DNA from: Aquabacterium sp.
Lineage (GTDB): Bacteria > Pseudomonadota > Gammaproteobacteria > Burkholderiales > Burkholderiaceae_C
DNA length: 64,000 bases
Reading direction: 5' to 3'
Assembly (NCBI RefSeq): GCF_029946005.1
Contig: NZ_JAQSDR010000012.1
Coordinates: 62,001 to 126,000, forward strand
The position numbers were made by a program, and so were the translations under genes. The notes under the pieces are model-generated. The model had not been told where the DNA came from and did no database searches. It was given only the letters and a program-made list of their open reading frames with translations. Positions 18,645 to 27,870 of this stretch are shown here, piece by piece; the first letter of the stretch is position 1; each line of letters opens with the position of its first letter.

Positions 18645-18690
18645 AGCTTGCAGCCAGATGCAAAATCCTTGGCTTTTTCAGCAAGAAAAA

Positions 18691-19698
18691 TTATTTCAGG
18701 CCGGAAAGCCCCTTGTTGAGCGCTGCTGCGTCAATGCCATTGGCCGATGAGGCCGTGCTGGCGGCGGCTGCGGGGGCCGGTGCCGATGCGGCGGCAGCTG
18801 CACCAGAAGCGGCGCCAGCAGGTTTCTCTGCAAATTTGCCCAGATATTCAATCTTGGCCGCAGTGCGCAAATTCTTGGTCTCTTTTTGAATGAACTCTTG
18901 CTTGCGCGATTCGGTCAGGAAACGCTCAATCATGGGTTTGGCCTGGTCCAGGCTGAGGGGCTGAGGTTTGCTGGCCGCGACCAGCACGACTTTGAGCCCG
19001 CCATTCATGCCCTGGTACATGCCTTTGCCATCCACCAGTTTGGCGAATTGATCCACCAGATTCAGAGGCAAGGCTTCGGCTGGCTGAGTGACCTGGTTCA
19101 CGGCAAACTTCAAGCCGCTGTTCTTGAGGACTTCGACGAAGGCTTGTGAGCTGTCGGTGACCTGCAGTTTGGGCGTGATTTCGTTGATTTGCGCGGTATC
19201 GCCCTGGATGGTGAAGTCTTGCAGCATGTAAATGCGGCGTTGCCCGAACAAGGCGGGGTGCTCGTCAAAGTACTTCTTGATGTCTTCGGCCGGGGGCGCG
19301 CCCACGCTGGCCTGGGCTGCCTTTTCAAGGTAGGCGCGGGCCAGCAGGTTGCGGCGGGTGGCGTCCAGCATCTGGATGATCTGAGGGTCGCGGTCCAGCT
19401 TTTGCTCGGTGGCTTTTTGCAGGGCCAGTTCCTGGTCGATCAGGCTTTCCAGGATCTGGCGGCTGGCGGGTTCGGCTTGCTCGGGCTTGAGGCCTTGCTG
19501 GCGCTCCAGCACCATGTTGATCTGGTGAACGGTGACTTCTTCGCCGTTGATGCGGGCGGCTGTCTGGGTGGCCTTGGCCCCCTCCTTGCTGTCCTTGCCG
19601 CAGCCAGCTACCAAGAGGGCGGTGGCCACCACGATGGGGACCAGGGCTGCACGTTGCAGGGCGCGATGACGAGCGAAGGTAGGCTGGTTGGTGTGCAT
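18691..19698 (-). CDS. epsD: EpsD-family peptidyl-prolyl cis-trans isomerase lipoprotein
   Basis: The 335-residue lipoprotein has signal peptide and lipobox LLVAGC (Cys near residue 33). An N-terminal SurA/PpiD-like chaperone segment includes INGEEVTVHQINMVLERQQ. A parvulin-like region (about 150-260) and an Ala/Pro-rich tail follow. EpsD proteins are found in XrtB EPS loci and are presumed periplasmic folding factors. In the classical order epsD is followed by the exporter gene epsE and then epsF. Here epsE is missing and a terminator occupies the gap. The 137 bp between its start and rrtA contains no other recognisable gene. Confidence 0.88.
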   Translation of the reverse strand: MHTNQPTFARHRALQRAALVPIVVATALLVAGCGKDSKEGAKATQTAARINGEEVTVHQINMVLERQQGLKPEQAEPASRQILESLIDQELALQKATEQKLDRDPQIIQMLDATRRNLLARAYLEKAAQASVGAPPAEDIKKYFDEHPALFGQRRIYMLQDFTIQGDTAQINEITPKLQVTDSSQAFVEVLKNSGLKFAVNQVTQPAEALPLNLVDQFAKLVDGKGMYQGMNGGLKVVLVAASKPQPLSLDQAKPMIERFLTESRKQEFIQKETKNLRTAAKIEYLGKFAEKPAGAASGAAAAASAPAPAAAASTASSANGIDAAALNKGLSGLK

Positions 19699-19835
19699 AG
19701 GGCTGAAACGAAAAGTTAATGATTGGTGTGAAGACTCGATCGTGCAGAGAGACCCGCCGCAGAAGCGGTAAGTTCCCTGGGGACTTCCCTGAAGTCAAAA
19801 TTCAGCCAATGAGTGTACGTTCCCTGAGCAAGTGC

Positions 19836-20465
19836 TCATGGGCGGGATTTCGAGCAGGCGTGACCTCTGGGTAACGACAGTGTCAGGGTGATACCGATGC
19901 CCACCAGGGTGCCGGCCCAATGCGACAGCGGTGCGGCGTTCATGCCCAGACCCGGGCGGGGCAGCAGGACCTGCCAGTTGGGGTTCTCCAGCCAGCATTT
20001 GGCCAACATGCCCAAGAGCAGGGCCCACCCGTAGAGGGTGGGCCACTTGGCTGCGCGATCATCTTTGGCTTGAAGGATGAGGCTGGTCGCGGTGGTGCTC
20101 AGCCCGGCGTGCAAGATGCCTGACAGGCCGTAGTAGGTGTCCAGCCGAGGGTCGAGCAGGAGAAGCAGGTGCGTGATGGGCCAGGCCAGCAGCCACGCCA
20201 GGGCGGCGCGGGGGGGCAGTTTGAGGATCCAGCCCAGGCTCAGGATCAGGGCCAGGCCGCCGAGATTGGCCACCAGGTGGCGGGTGTTGGCGTGCAGCCA
20301 GGCGCAGGTCCACAGGTTCAAAGGGCTTTGTTGCAGCCCGGCGCTGGGGTGCAGGGCCCAGGTGTCGGGTGGCCAGTGCCCGGGCAGCAGGCCCCACAGA
20401 GTGGGCAGGCCCAGCGCCAAGGCGACGCCGGTCCAGGCCAAAGGCCCGAGAGGGCGGGGCGTCAC
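19836..20465 (-). CDS. rrtA: Rhombosortase (rhomboid-family GlyGly-CTERM protease)
   Basis: The 209-residue, six-helix rhomboid-fold intramembrane serine protease has WLHANTRHLVANLGG (57-71). The catalytic serine motif is GLSGILHA, with Ser115, and the catalytic histidine is His182 in SHWAGTLVGI. The compact form and GLSG-x-LHA motif are those of rhombosortases, which process GlyGly-CTERM proteins. I chose GTG at 20465 because it overlaps the glnE stop as GTGA; a longer frame from a GTG at 20507 is less likely. It follows glnE with a 4-bp overlap, so co-expression is likely. No GlyGly-CTERM substrate was seen in the window. Confidence 0.82.
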   Translation of the reverse strand: MTPRPLGPLAWTGVALALGLPTLWGLLPGHWPPDTWALHPSAGLQQSPLNLWTCAWLHANTRHLVANLGGLALILSLGWILKLPPRAALAWLLAWPITHLLLLLDPRLDTYYGLSGILHAGLSTTATSLILQAKDDRAAKWPTLYGWALLLGMLAKCWLENPNWQVLLPRPGLGMNAAPLSHWAGTLVGIGITLTLSLPRGHACSKSRP

Positions 20466-23386
20466 GCTGAAGTATGGGTGCTGGGGCCCATGAACACGGC
20501 ACCCCACAGGCGCAGGACCGCATCGCGGTGGGGTTTGATCGCATCTTTGGCCTCGTCGGCCAGTTGCAGGGCCGATTCATCCAGGCGCGCCCTGTGCTGT
20601 ACGCGGCGCAACTCGCGGTAGGCCTGGCCCGCTTCGTGGCCAATGCCCGCAGGCAGCAGTCCGACTTGTTCTGCCCGAAGCAGCAAGGCGATGTTGCCGA
20701 CGTTGTCTTGCAGGCCTGGGTGGGCGTGGCTGTGCGCCAGCACGAGGTATTGCACGGCGAATTCGACGTCGATCATGCCGCCCGCGCTGTGTTTGACGTC
20801 GAATTGGTCGGGCGGGCAGGTGTGGGCGGAGCGCAGGCGTTCGCGCATGGCCAGCACCTCGTCACTGAGGGCCTGGGTGTCGCGCACCGTGGAGAGGATG
20901 GCCCGGCGGGTGGTCTCGAATTGGGTGGCCAGGGCCGGGTCGCCAGCGCACCAGCGTGCGCGGCTGAGGGCCTGGTGTTCCCAGGTCCAGGCGGTGTTGC
21001 TGCCGCGCTGGCGCTGGTAGTCGTCAAATGAGTGGAAAGAGGTGACGAGCAGGCCTGCGTTGCCATTGGGACGCAGCGCGGTGTCGATGTCGAACAACTC
21101 GCCGGCCGAGGTGCGCAGGGTCAGCCAGTTGATGACCTTGCGGGCAAAGACCAGGTAGGCGTCAATGGGGTCGGGGGCATCGGGACCGTCGTCGGCCGAG
21201 GAGCGGTCTTGGGTGTCGTCGAACAGGAAGACGACGTCCAGGTCACTGCCGTAGCCCAACTCCTTGCCGCCCAGTTTGCCGTAGGCGATGACGGCGAAAT
21301 GCGGTTCGCGGCCAACGGCGTAGCGGGCTTGTTTGGGTGGGCGTTGCTGCAGGTGGCCCCAGGCCCATTTCAGGGTGATGTCCAGGGTGGCATCGGCCAG
21401 GGCGGAGAGGTCGTCAGCGACTTGCTCAACCGTCAGCAGTTTTTCAACATCGCGCACCAGGGTTCGGAAGATTTCGGCGTGGTGGGCGCGGCGCAGGGTG
21501 TCGAGCAGGGCTTCTTCGTCGGCTTGGCCGGCGCGCTCCCAGCCGCGGTGGCGGTCTTGCAGGTCTTGCTGGTAGGCGACCGGGTCGAAGCGGCCTTCCA
21601 TCAGGCGTGGGTCGGCGAGCTCGTCGATCACGCCAGGGTGGAGCATGAGGTAGCGCGTTGACCATTTGGCCAGGCCCAGCAGGCGCAGCAGGCGCTTGAG
21701 GACTTCGGGGCGCTCAGCCAGCAGCGACAGGTAGCTGTCGCGGCGCAGCAGTGGGTTCAGCCAGTCGATGAAGCGCAGCACGGCGTCCTGGCCCAGGCAG
21801 TCTTGCGGGGTGGCGTCTGAGCAGTCTTCGCTGGTGTAGGCCAGCAGGGTGGCCCGGCCAATGAGTTTGGCCAGCCTGAGCTTGGCGGTGTCGCTGAGCA
21901 GGTTGACGCGTGGTTGCGCGGCGAAGGTGCGCACGTGCGAGGCGATGGGCTCGGGCAGTTTGGCGATGAACTCGTCGCTGTCGACTGGAAGGGGCGGGCC
22001 GCCGCAGGATCGGCAGCCTGCGGGTTTGTTGCTGGGCGCATTGCCTTCGTGCAGCAAGGCGTCGAACTCGGTGGCCACCAGTTCACGCACGTTGCACAGG
22101 ATGTCGAGCAACTGGCAGGTGCCACTGTTGCAATCGGGTTTGTCTTCGCTGGGCTTGCCCAGACCGAGGCTGGCGGCGATCCAGGCCAGGTCGGCATCGT
22201 CGGTGGGCAGCAGGTGTGTTTGCTGGTCGTCCAGGTACTGGATGCGGTGCTCGACCTGGCGCAGGAAGGTGTAGGCTTGCGCGAGCTTGTCGGCGGTGGC
22301 GTCGGAGATCAGGCCTCGTGCTGCCAGGCGCTTGAGGGCCTTGAGGGTGGAGCGGGTGCGGATCTCGGGGAACTGGCCGCCGCGCACCACTTGCAGCAGT
22401 TGCACGGTGAACTCGATTTCGCGGATGCCGCCGCGCGAGAGCTTGACGTCGTTGGCACGTTCGGGGCGGCCAGCGGCGCGGCGGTTGGCCTCATCCCGGA
22501 TTTTGCGATGCAGTTGGCGCAGGCCTTCAAAGATGCCGTAGTCAAGGTAACGGCGGAAGACGAAAGGGATGACCACGTCGCGCAGGGCCAGTGCGCGGGC
22601 GTGGCGGCTGCCTTGGGGCATGGCGGCGCGGGGCGCGACGACGCGGCTTTTGAGCCAGGCAAAGCGCTCCCATTCGCGGCCTTGCACCAGGAAATATTCT
22701 TCGAGCATGGCCAGACTGACCACGGGGGGCCCGGAGTTGCCGTTGGGGCGCAGGGCCAAGTCAACACGGAAGACGAAGCCGTCTTCGGTGGTGTCGCCGA
22801 TCAGACTGAAGAGTCGCTTGGCGACGTTCGAGAAGTATTCGTGGGCGCTGATCTGGCCTTTGCGGCCACCTCGGTCGTCGTCGATGCCGGTGGTGTGGCC
22901 GTCGTCTTCGTAAACGTAGACGAGGTCGATGTCGGACGACACATTCAACTCGCGTCCCCCCAGCTTGCCCATGCCGACGACCCACAAGTCGATGCGCTGG
23001 CCTTGCTCGTTCAGGGGGGCGCCATGGATGGCGTCGAATTCGGCCTGAGCACAAATCAGGGCGCGCTCCAGGGTGGCTTGTGCCAGCTCGGTCATGGCGG
23101 TGGTCACGTCGGCCAGCGGGCAAGATTGCTCCACATCGAGGCAGGCCAGGCGTTCCAGCACAAGTTGGCGGGCCACGCGCAAGGCAGACGGAAGCGCACG
23201 TCCCCCAGCCAGCAACTGATCGACCAGCGCGTCGATGGTGTTTTCGGTGGGGGTGCCGGGCGCTTGCTGGGCAAACTCCTCGCGTTCGGGGGTGTAGCGG
23301 CGACGGATGCGCTGCACGAACCGCGTGTGGTCCGCATGGGCCCTTGAGGGAGCCGGGTTGTGGGGGTTAAAGAATGTGAAGCCCAT
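20462..23386 (-). CDS. glnE: Bifunctional glutamine synthetase adenylyltransferase/adenylyl-removing enzyme
   Basis: The 974-residue protein has two nucleotidyltransferase domains. The N-terminal adenylyl-removase half has GMGKLGGRELNVSSDIDLVY and the C-terminal adenylyltransferase half has AYGKLGGKELGYGSDLDVVF. Both carry the GS-D-x-D metal-binding pattern. It reversibly adenylylates GlnA in response to PII and glutamine. The length is slightly above the usual 950. It is divergent from yhdP with about 125 bp between the starts. Confidence 0.97.
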   Translation of the reverse strand: MGFTFFNPHNPAPSRAHADHTRFVQRIRRRYTPEREEFAQQAPGTPTENTIDALVDQLLAGGRALPSALRVARQLVLERLACLDVEQSCPLADVTTAMTELAQATLERALICAQAEFDAIHGAPLNEQGQRIDLWVVGMGKLGGRELNVSSDIDLVYVYEDDGHTTGIDDDRGGRKGQISAHEYFSNVAKRLFSLIGDTTEDGFVFRVDLALRPNGNSGPPVVSLAMLEEYFLVQGREWERFAWLKSRVVAPRAAMPQGSRHARALALRDVVIPFVFRRYLDYGIFEGLRQLHRKIRDEANRRAAGRPERANDVKLSRGGIREIEFTVQLLQVVRGGQFPEIRTRSTLKALKRLAARGLISDATADKLAQAYTFLRQVEHRIQYLDDQQTHLLPTDDADLAWIAASLGLGKPSEDKPDCNSGTCQLLDILCNVRELVATEFDALLHEGNAPSNKPAGCRSCGGPPLPVDSDEFIAKLPEPIASHVRTFAAQPRVNLLSDTAKLRLAKLIGRATLLAYTSEDCSDATPQDCLGQDAVLRFIDWLNPLLRRDSYLSLLAERPEVLKRLLRLLGLAKWSTRYLMLHPGVIDELADPRLMEGRFDPVAYQQDLQDRHRGWERAGQADEEALLDTLRRAHHAEIFRTLVRDVEKLLTVEQVADDLSALADATLDITLKWAWGHLQQRPPKQARYAVGREPHFAVIAYGKLGGKELGYGSDLDVVFLFDDTQDRSSADDGPDAPDPIDAYLVFARKVINWLTLRTSAGELFDIDTALRPNGNAGLLVTSFHSFDDYQRQRGSNTAWTWEHQALSRARWCAGDPALATQFETTRRAILSTVRDTQALSDEVLAMRERLRSAHTCPPDQFDVKHSAGGMIDVEFAVQYLVLAHSHAHPGLQDNVGNIALLLRAEQVGLLPAGIGHEAGQAYRELRRVQHRARLDESALQLADEAKDAIKPHRDAVLRLWGAVFMGPSTHTSA

Positions 23387-23511
23387 GAGCCTAGGTGAGG
23401 GTCTGTGCTAGGGTGATCGGTTGTCGGGCCCTGCAACTGGTTCCGGGATGGTAGGGCAGTTGCGTTTCACAAAATGGCGAATTTGGCCCACCTGGACGAC
23501 AGTTTTGTTTC

Positions 23512-26500
23512 ATGCCCACGATTTCTTCTGATTCTTCTGGCCATGCCAAGGTGAGCAAGGCGCGCTCACTGCTCCGAGTGGGGCGGTGGTGCTTGCTGAC
23601 GCTGGCGGTGCTGCTGTTCATGGCCGCGATTGCCTGGTGGGCTTTGTTATTCCAAATTCTGCCCCGAATCGGTTCGTGGCGTGAGGCGCTGGCCCAACAA
23701 GCCACAAAGGCACTGGGGGTGCCGGTGCGCATTGGCGCTTTGTCGGGGCTGGCCGAGGGCTGGTCACCGGTGCTGTCACTGAAGGACGTGGCCTTGCTGG
23801 ACGAGCGCGGTAGCGTCGCCTTGCGCCTGCCGGAAGTGACCGCACGGATTTCACCCAGCACCCTTTGGCCCACGGTGTTGTGGCGCCAGGAGGTCCGGCT
23901 GGACAGGCTGGTGCTGGTCCGTCCGGAGTTGCAGGTGCGCCGTGATCTGGCCGGTGATCTGCATGTGGCGGGTTTGAAGCTGGCGTCCAAGGCGATGCCC
24001 GCGGGCAATGGCCAAGTGCTGGATTGGGTGCTGTCTCAGCGCTTGATCCGCATCGAGCAGGGCGCTGTGCGCTGGACCGATGAGTTGCGCCAGGCGCCAA
24101 CCTTGCTGCTGCAGAAGGTGGACCTGGATTTGAGCAGCCACCCCGGGCTGGGCACGCAGGTGCACCATTTGTCCTTGTTGGCCACGCCCTTGCCGGAGTT
24201 CGGTCAGCGCTTTGAGGTCAAGGCCCGAATGACGCAGCCTTTGTGGACTTTGTCCGCGCAAGAGGCCGCCTCGACCAAGGCGCTGGAGTTGCCCTGGTGG
24301 CGGCGTTGGCTGGGCGACGCGCCCAAGGCCACTGATTTGAGCACTTGGTCTGGCAAGTTGTCGGTGAACCTGCCGCATGCGGATGTGCAGTCCTTGCGCA
24401 AGCACGTGGACCTGCCCGTGGACGTAGAGGGCGGCCGTGGCCGCATGGCGGCGGAGCTGGTCCTCAAGCAAGGGCGGCCAAGCAGTCTGGCGCTTGATCT
24501 GAATGTGCAGGATGTGAGCATCCGCCTGGAAAAAGGTTTGCAGCCCTTGGCATTTCGGGCCCTGAGCGGTCGCATCATGGCCCGTAATGAGCGCACCGAA
24601 TCCCACGTGGCGCTGAAAAAACTGGCCTTCACCACCACCGAAGGGCTGGTGTGGCCAGCCAGCTCGGCCCAACTGGCATGGCGGCACGCGCCGCTGCAAG
24701 GGCAGATCAACGCCAATGTTTGGCGCCAGACCGTGGGCGGCCAGGTAGACGCCGACCGGCTGGACCTGGGCGTGCTGGCCCGACTGGCCGATCGTTTGCC
24801 GATCTCGACGGCCATGCGGCGGACCCTGGCGGACCTGGCCCCCGAGGGCGTGGGGCGGCAATTGACCTGGCGTTGGCAAGGACCGGCCGATGACCCGCGT
24901 GAATACAGCGCGCGCGCTCAGATCAAGGGATTTGGGTGGGCGGCCTCGGCCAAACAGGGGCGGCCCGGTCTGGCCGAGGCCGACATTGACCTGAAAGCCG
25001 ACGAGCATGGCGGCCAGGCCTCCGTGGCCATCCAGAAAGGCTGGGTCGAACTGCCGGGTGCTTTCGACGAGCCCCGCATTCCCTTGAGCGCGATGGCGGC
25101 CCGTGTGAACTGGCGCATCAAACCGGCCGACCAAGCGGCCTTGCCGCCTCAGTTGCAGGTGGAGGTCAAAAAAGCGACGTTTGCCAACGACGACGCCGAA
25201 GGCGAACTGCAAGCCACCTGGCAGACGGGCCCTGGCACCGGCACGGGGACGCAGGCCCGTTTTCCGGGCCACCTTGACCTGGAGGGCAAGCTGGCCTGGG
25301 GCCAAGCCAACCGGGTCTGGCGCTACCTGCCCTCGGTCATCCCCTTCCATGCCCGCGACTATGTGCGCATGGCCGTGCGCGAGGGGCGTGGCGAGAAAGT
25401 CACCTTCGAGGTCAAAGGGGCCCTGGCCGGATTTCCTTTCAAGGATGACCAGGGTGGGCGCTTCCGCGTGCATGTGCCCACCAAAAACGTGACCCTGGAC
25501 TACGTGCCCGCGGCCCTGCTGGAGGCGGGTGGCGTGCCCACCCAGACCCGCTGGCCTGCGTTCACCGGGCTGGACGGCGATCTGATTTTCGAGGGCCTGC
25601 GTTTGCGCATTCAGGGCGCCAAGGCCCAGTTGGGTGGATTGGGCACGGGCAGTTTTTTGCTGCGTGATGTCGAAGGGCGAATCGAGAACCTGGCGTCCGA
25701 CGACCCCCATCTGGAAATTCGTGGCCAGGGGCAAGGCCCCTTGAACGATCTGCTGCGCTACATGGCCGTGTCCCCTGTGGGTGTTTGGACGGGCAAGCTC
25801 TTGCACAAAGCCGAGGGCACCGGCACCGGCAGTTTGCAACTGGCCTTGGACATCCCGTTGAACCACACAGCCAACACCGGTTTGCGTGGCCGTGTCCGCC
25901 TGGTCGAGCAGGACCAGGCCGCGTTGCGCCTGCACCCCAGCGTCCCGTTGTTGCAAAAGGTGAGGGGGCAGGTTGATTTCACCCAGAAGACTTTGAAGGT
26001 CTCGGCCGTGGCCAATGTGTGGGGGCAGGATGTGACCGTGGAAGGCCAGCAAGACGCCAGCGGGGCCCCCAAGTTCGTGGCCCAGGGGCTGATCACCGCG
26101 GAAGGTTTGCGCACGGCCAGCGAATGGCCTGCGCTGGCCCAACTGGCCCAGCGCATGACGGGCCAGGCGGCGGTGACCGTCACCGTGGCCCTGCCCAAGG
26201 TTGCGGTGGATCAGGCCTCCACGGCGGCGCAGCCAGAACTGCACGTCGTGTCCACCTTGCAAGGCTTGGCAGTGGACCTGCCCGCGCCTTTGAACAAAAG
26301 CGCCGAGAGCATCTGGCCCTTGACGATGATCCACCGAAGCGATGACCCCAGCGGACTCAGCGACGCCTTGCTGGTGGAGTTGGGCGCGGCCCAGTCGGCC
26401 AACGCCGCGGGTTCGCCCTGGCTGCGGGCAGACTTCCGCCGCGATGTGAAGGGCGACCAGGCCAAAGTCACCCGCGGGGCCTTGAGTTTGGTTCAATCCA

Positions 26501-27870
26501 CGGCGGGCGGTGGCGCCATCGCCGTTCCGGCCTTGCCCCCCAAAGGCGTGGTGGCCCAGGTCACCGTGCCGACCCTGGACCTGGACGCCTGGCAAGGCCT
26601 GGCCCGCGTGGTGCGCTCACCCTCCAGCGACAGCGTGGGCCCGGGTGAGGACTATCTGCCCGACACCTTGAGCTTGCGCGCCGGTGTGCTGAACTACCAG
26701 CAGCGCAATCTGCGCAATGTGGACGTCACCTTGGCCCATCCCAACCCGGGCGTCTGGCGTGCGCAAATCGAGTCCGACCAACTGGCGGGCCAGATCGAGA
26801 TGCGGCCTGAGACTTCGCCCCTGGCCAGCGGGCCGACCGGCAACCGCATCGTGGCCCGCCTGTCACGCCTATCGGTACCGGCCGCCGAGGCCGAAGCCTT
26901 CGAGGACCAGGCTGCGCTGCAGTTGCTGACTCCGGAGACCGTGACCGTGCCGGCGCTGGACATCGTCATCGACGAGCTGGATTGGCGGGGCCTGCCCTTG
27001 GGCAAGATGGAGGTGGAGGCCCTCAACCGCCTGGTGCCTGCGGAGGGGGGCGGTGTGCAGCCAGAATGGCGCTTGAACAAATTGCGCATGACCAACCCCG
27101 AAGCCCAACTCAATGCCAGCGGCAACTGGATGGCGGTGGGCCTGGTGCCCGGCGCCAAACCCCAGCAGAAAGCGGCGTTCAACTTCACGCTGGAACTGAA
27201 CAACAGCGGCAGCCTGCTGGGCCGCCTCGGTTTGCCCCAGACCTTGAAGGGTGGCAAGGGCAGGCTCACCGGCCAGATTGCCTGGATGGGCTCGCCGCTG
27301 GAGCCCAACCCCGCGACCATGACGGGTGAGTTGTCCGTGGACATCAAGGAAGGGCAGTTCCTCAAGGTCGATCCCGGCATGGCCAAGTTGCTGGGCGTGC
27401 TCAGCCTTCAATCACTGCCCAGGCGCCTGGTGCTGGACTTCCGCGATGTGTTTCAACAAGGCTTTGCCTTTGATGCCATCGATGGCGACGTCTCCATCAA
27501 GCAAGGGGTGGCCGACACCCGCAACCTGCGCATGCGCGGTGTGCAGGCCGTGGTGATGATGGAAGGCCAGGCTGACCTGGCGCGCGAAACCCAGAACCTG
27601 CACGTGTTCGTGGTGCCCGAAGTGAACGCCGGCACGGCCTCGCTGGCTTACGCGGTCATCAATCCAGCGGTGGGCCTGGGCACGTTCATCGCGCAGGTGT
27701 TGTTGCGCAAGCAGGTGGCAGAGGCCAGCACCCGGCAGTTCAGCATCACCGGCTCCTGGGCTGATCCGCAGGTCGAGCGCGTGCAGCGATCGCTGCTGGC
27801 GCCCGTGCCTGCCGCCTCTCAACCCGCCAAGCCACCCGCCGGGCTCAAAGGGACGAAAAAACCTTCTTGA
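23512..27870 (+). CDS. yhdP: YhdP-family AsmA-like envelope lipid transport protein
   Basis: This very large 1452-residue protein has an N-terminal signal-anchor (about 25-55, ending WWALLFQILPRIGSW). A DUF3971/AsmA-like beta-strand-rich body follows, with the family C-terminal region near 1330-1420 (YAVINPAVGLGTFIAQVLLR). YhdP/TamB/YdbH-type proteins are thought to bridge the periplasm and carry phospholipids to the outer membrane. The gene converges on the DUF4197 gene and their ends overlap by 26 bp. Confidence 0.93.
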   Translation: MPTISSDSSGHAKVSKARSLLRVGRWCLLTLAVLLFMAAIAWWALLFQILPRIGSWREALAQQATKALGVPVRIGALSGLAEGWSPVLSLKDVALLDERGSVALRLPEVTARISPSTLWPTVLWRQEVRLDRLVLVRPELQVRRDLAGDLHVAGLKLASKAMPAGNGQVLDWVLSQRLIRIEQGAVRWTDELRQAPTLLLQKVDLDLSSHPGLGTQVHHLSLLATPLPEFGQRFEVKARMTQPLWTLSAQEAASTKALELPWWRRWLGDAPKATDLSTWSGKLSVNLPHADVQSLRKHVDLPVDVEGGRGRMAAELVLKQGRPSSLALDLNVQDVSIRLEKGLQPLAFRALSGRIMARNERTESHVALKKLAFTTTEGLVWPASSAQLAWRHAPLQGQINANVWRQTVGGQVDADRLDLGVLARLADRLPISTAMRRTLADLAPEGVGRQLTWRWQGPADDPREYSARAQIKGFGWAASAKQGRPGLAEADIDLKADEHGGQASVAIQKGWVELPGAFDEPRIPLSAMAARVNWRIKPADQAALPPQLQVEVKKATFANDDAEGELQATWQTGPGTGTGTQARFPGHLDLEGKLAWGQANRVWRYLPSVIPFHARDYVRMAVREGRGEKVTFEVKGALAGFPFKDDQGGRFRVHVPTKNVTLDYVPAALLEAGGVPTQTRWPAFTGLDGDLIFEGLRLRIQGAKAQLGGLGTGSFLLRDVEGRIENLASDDPHLEIRGQGQGPLNDLLRYMAVSPVGVWTGKLLHKAEGTGTGSLQLALDIPLNHTANTGLRGRVRLVEQDQAALRLHPSVPLLQKVRGQVDFTQKTLKVSAVANVWGQDVTVEGQQDASGAPKFVAQGLITAEGLRTASEWPALAQLAQRMTGQAAVTVTVALPKVAVDQASTAAQPELHVVSTLQGLAVDLPAPLNKSAESIWPLTMIHRSDDPSGLSDALLVELGAAQSANAAGSPWLRADFRRDVKGDQAKVTRGALSLVQSTAGGGAIAVPALPPKGVVAQVTVPTLDLDAWQGLARVVRSPSSDSVGPGEDYLPDTLSLRAGVLNYQQRNLRNVDVTLAHPNPGVWRAQIESDQLAGQIEMRPETSPLASGPTGNRIVARLSRLSVPAAEAEAFEDQAALQLLTPETVTVPALDIVIDELDWRGLPLGKMEVEALNRLVPAEGGGVQPEWRLNKLRMTNPEAQLNASGNWMAVGLVPGAKPQQKAAFNFTLELNNSGSLLGRLGLPQTLKGGKGRLTGQIAWMGSPLEPNPATMTGELSVDIKEGQFLKVDPGMAKLLGVLSLQSLPRRLVLDFRDVFQQGFAFDAIDGDVSIKQGVADTRNLRMRGVQAVVMMEGQADLARETQNLHVFVVPEVNAGTASLAYAVINPAVGLGTFIAQVLLRKQVAEASTRQFSITGSWADPQVERVQRSLLAPVPAASQPAKPPAGLKGTKKPS

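Noticed and set aside
21914-23347. Long open frame on the plus strand opposite glnE
   Set aside because: It has low-complexity Gly/Ala/Val/His-rich composition typical of the antisense of a GC-rich gene, and glnE on the other strand has clear motifs throughout.
23449-23464. Sigma-54-like element before yhdP
   Set aside because: GG and GC are 10 nt apart, but three of the fixed consensus positions differ, as expected by chance in GC-rich DNA.
23851-26595. 914-codon open frame opposite yhdP
   Set aside because: The composition (Gln/His/Gly/Arg rich) and the absence of motifs mark it as a shadow of yhdP.
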